From the NCBI GenBank assembly GCA_002333425.1, contig DDBL01000100.1, positions 11,116-18,330 of the forward strand: a stretch of DNA of 7,215 bases, read 5' to 3'. Position 1 is the stretch's first letter. Every line of letters begins with the position of its first letter. Shown piece by piece: positions 6,487 through 7,215 of this stretch. Made by a program: the position numbers and the translations under genes. This DNA comes from Leptospiraceae bacterium UBA2033 (GTDB lineage Bacteria; Spirochaetota; Leptospiria; Leptospirales; Leptospiraceae). Below the pieces are notes generated by a model, which did not search any database, was not told the origin of the DNA, and saw only the letters and a list, made by a program, of their open reading frames with translations.

Positions 6487-6750
6487 AAATTTTTAATAAT
6501 CCTACTTGTTGTCTTAGGAGTTTCTATTTTCTCACAGGACTTAGGAGAAGAGGAATCAAAACCCCTACTTCGTGTGTTTCCAATTTTTAGACCAGAAGAA
6601 TGTGAGTGGTCGATTCGATTTGATATTTGTTTACGATGTATAAAAAAACGGGAACGTTATGCACAGAAGATTTACTTTATGAAAGATGGTGGACCTTTCC
6701 GAGAACACGGATGTTATACAGATGAAAAAGGATTTTATGTTTTGCGGTAG
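6436..6750 (+). CDS. Small secreted cysteine-containing hypothetical protein
   Basis: A 104-residue protein of unrecognised family. Residues 1-33 form an unusually long signal peptide: a basic N-region with Arg4, Lys8 and Lys18, a strong hydrophobic core FLIILLVVLGVSIF (19-32) and a likely cleavage after Ser33 (SIFS|QD). This matches the SIFS|QE end of the signal peptide of the protein at 200. The mature part of about 71 residues has four Cys (56, 65, 68, 93; CX8CX2CX24C), enough for two disulfides or a small metal site, and many basic residues (IKKRERYAQK). The frame is open upstream to an ATG at 6328, but that extension has no signal character and crosses the left repeat arm, so I chose the ATG at 6436, which has only a weak ribosome site. 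Repeat DNA encodes part of the signal peptide N-region (residues 9-17) and the stop codon lies in a palindrome. It could be a domesticated or decaying gene. Confidence 0.6.
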   Translation: MLGRLFLKSSASLCLGGKFLIILLVVLGVSIFSQDLGEEESKPLLRVFPIFRPEECEWSIRFDICLRCIKKRERYAQKIYFMKDGGPFREHGCYTDEKGFYVLR

Positions 6751-6774
6751 AGACAGGTTTGAAACCTGTCTCTA
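6748..6774. repeat. Perfect 27-base palindrome, possible convergent terminator
   Basis: Arms of 13 bases (TAGAGACAGGTTT and its exact complement) flank a single central G, with no mismatch. The first three bases are the TAG stop of the plus-strand gene, and the far end is 6 bases from the stop of the minus-strand lipoprotein. Its place between convergent genes suits a two-way terminator. However, neither side has a proper T-run, and the TTTGAAA core with GC-rich flanks recalls dispersed palindromes of the GGTTTGAAACC kind. It may be a mobile palindrome used as a terminator. Confidence 0.7.
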
Positions 6775-6780
6775 AGTAAA

Positions 6781-7059
6781 TTATTGTTTACAAGTTTGGA
6801 GAGCTGCGATGTTCGTTGCGGATTTTAAACAATCTAGTTTGTATTTTCCAGAAGTACATTCTTTGATAACACCTGGTTTGAGAGAACCTTCCATAGCTTT
6901 TACTCTTTCTGCTTCTTCAGGAGTAAGCTCTTTAGCTAAGTTAATAAACATTTGGTTTACAACAGGTTCACATTCTGCGGCGCTTACAACTTCCCCTTTG
7001 CAATTGGAGAATAGGATAGATGCTACAAGTAACATAGCGATAACTAATATTTTTTTCAT
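6781..7059 (-). CDS. Small cysteine-rich lipoprotein (TIGR04454-like)
   Basis: A 92-residue lipoprotein. The signal is MKK plus a hydrophobic core (ILVIAMLLVASILF) and a spirochete-type lipobox FSNC with the acylated Cys at 20, followed by KGE. The mature part of about 72 residues looks helical (CEPVVNQMFINLAKEL, TPEEAERVKAME) and has four further Cys, at 30, 68, 77 and 90, suggesting two disulfides in the periplasm or at the surface. From memory this fits a Leptospira-restricted lipoprotein family such as TIGR04454; the family name needs a search. Function is unknown. The start is well supported by AGAGGA (7070-7075), 10 bases upstream. A plausible promoter lies at 7091-7118. The gene converges on the small gene at 6436, with the palindrome between them. 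Confidence 0.88.
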   Translation of the reverse strand: MKKILVIAMLLVASILFSNCKGEVVSAAECEPVVNQMFINLAKELTPEEAERVKAMEGSLKPGVIKECTSGKYKLDCLKSATNIAALQTCKQ

Positions 7060-7090
7060 TCGTTTTGATTCCTCTATTGGATTTTTACTT

Positions 7091-7118
7091 AAAATATCAT
7101 CTCTAGGCTATGTGAAAA
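7091..7118 (-). promoter_or_regulatory. Candidate sigma-70-type promoter of the small lipoprotein
   Basis: On the minus strand TTTTCA (7113-7118) and TATTTT (7091-7096) are separated by 16 bases, each matching four of six consensus positions. They are followed by a roughly 30-base leader that includes the AGAGGA ribosome site. The position is right for a monocistronic transcript starting in the gap after the edge gene. Motif inference only. Confidence 0.4.
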
Positions 7119-7134
7119 CTGTTTTTTTCTTTTT

Positions 7135-7215
7135 TTAACCTTCTTTTGGATTGTCCTCTGGGTTCTTTGAGACACGCACTCTGACTTCATTTCCTAAAAA
7201 ATTCCAATTTACTTT
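7135..7215 (-). CDS. C-terminal fragment of a gene entering from the right edge
   Basis: The minus strand is open from the window edge for 26 codons to the TAA at 7137-7135. The peptide contains VNWNFLGNEVRVRV and ends SKNPEDNPKEG. A beta-like alternating stretch (EVRVRV) followed by a charged, Pro-rich hydrophilic tail looks like a genuine protein C-terminus. It is too short to assign to a family. It lies upstream of, and in the same direction as, the small lipoprotein gene, 75 bases away. No hairpin-plus-T-run terminator is seen after it, only an A-rich stretch on this strand (7122-7136), so some read-through into the lipoprotein gene is possible. Confidence 0.6.
   Translation of the reverse strand, partial: KVNWNFLGNEVRVRVSKNPEDNPKEG

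Noticed and set aside
7122..7136. T-run on the plus strand as an intrinsic terminator
   Set aside because: No GC-rich hairpin precedes it on the plus strand and no plus-strand gene ends nearby; on the minus strand it is an A-run.
6809..7138. Plus-strand open frame of 109 codons
   Set aside because: It is antisense to the well-supported small lipoprotein gene, has no ribosome site, and ends in a poly-Phe stretch from the T-runs; a shadow frame.
1..7215. CRISPR array, tRNA, rRNA or insertion sequence
   Set aside because: No regularly spaced direct repeats, cloverleaf-like segments or transposase coding were seen by eye; the only repeats are the two inverted structures near 6384-6774.

Overview
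The window looks like a piece of a Leptospira (spirochete) chromosome, or a close relative. The DNA is AT-rich. Several short lipoproteins carry relaxed spirochetal lipoboxes. There is a leucine-rich-repeat (LRR) lipoprotein, a Uma2-type putative nuclease, and a small five-cysteine lipoprotein resembling a Leptospira-type family (TIGR04454-like, from memory). This assignment rests on family recognition, not on a search.

Layout, left to right. Positions 1-89 (minus) hold the first 29 codons of a lipoprotein that leaves the window. A short divergent intergenic region follows, then a secreted protein of unknown function (200-850, plus). Its stop codon directly abuts the stop of an LRR lipoprotein (851-1558, minus). 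From there up to 6329 six minus-strand genes lie nose to tail. In transcription order they are Uma2 family protein, membrane-anchored SGNH-type protein (GTG start), polytopic GT-C-like membrane protein (4-base ATGA overlap), short-chain dehydrogenase (TTG start with a good ribosome site), SRAP/YedK-type DNA-protein crosslink protein (stop and start abut), and the LRR lipoprotein. Gaps are 15, -4, 13, 0 and 25 bases, so a single transcript is plausible although the functions are mixed.

Right of the Uma2 gene is a small plus-strand secreted cysteine-containing protein (6436-6750). It is bounded by two repeat-like sequences: a diverged inverted pair with CCACCGA...TCGGTGG ends over its start, and a near-perfect 27-base palindrome containing its stop codon. 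A convergent small lipoprotein (6781-7059, minus) follows. The right edge holds the last 26 codons of another minus-strand gene (7135-7215).

How the genes fit together: the SGNH-type protein and the GT-C-like protein are translationally coupled and probably act together on an envelope glycan (inference). The dehydrogenase could belong to the same pathway or be a passenger. SRAP is a DNA-repair protein and Uma2 is nuclease-like. I see no CRISPR array, tRNA, rRNA, transposase or complete defence system. The least explained part is the repeat-bounded small gene next to Uma2.
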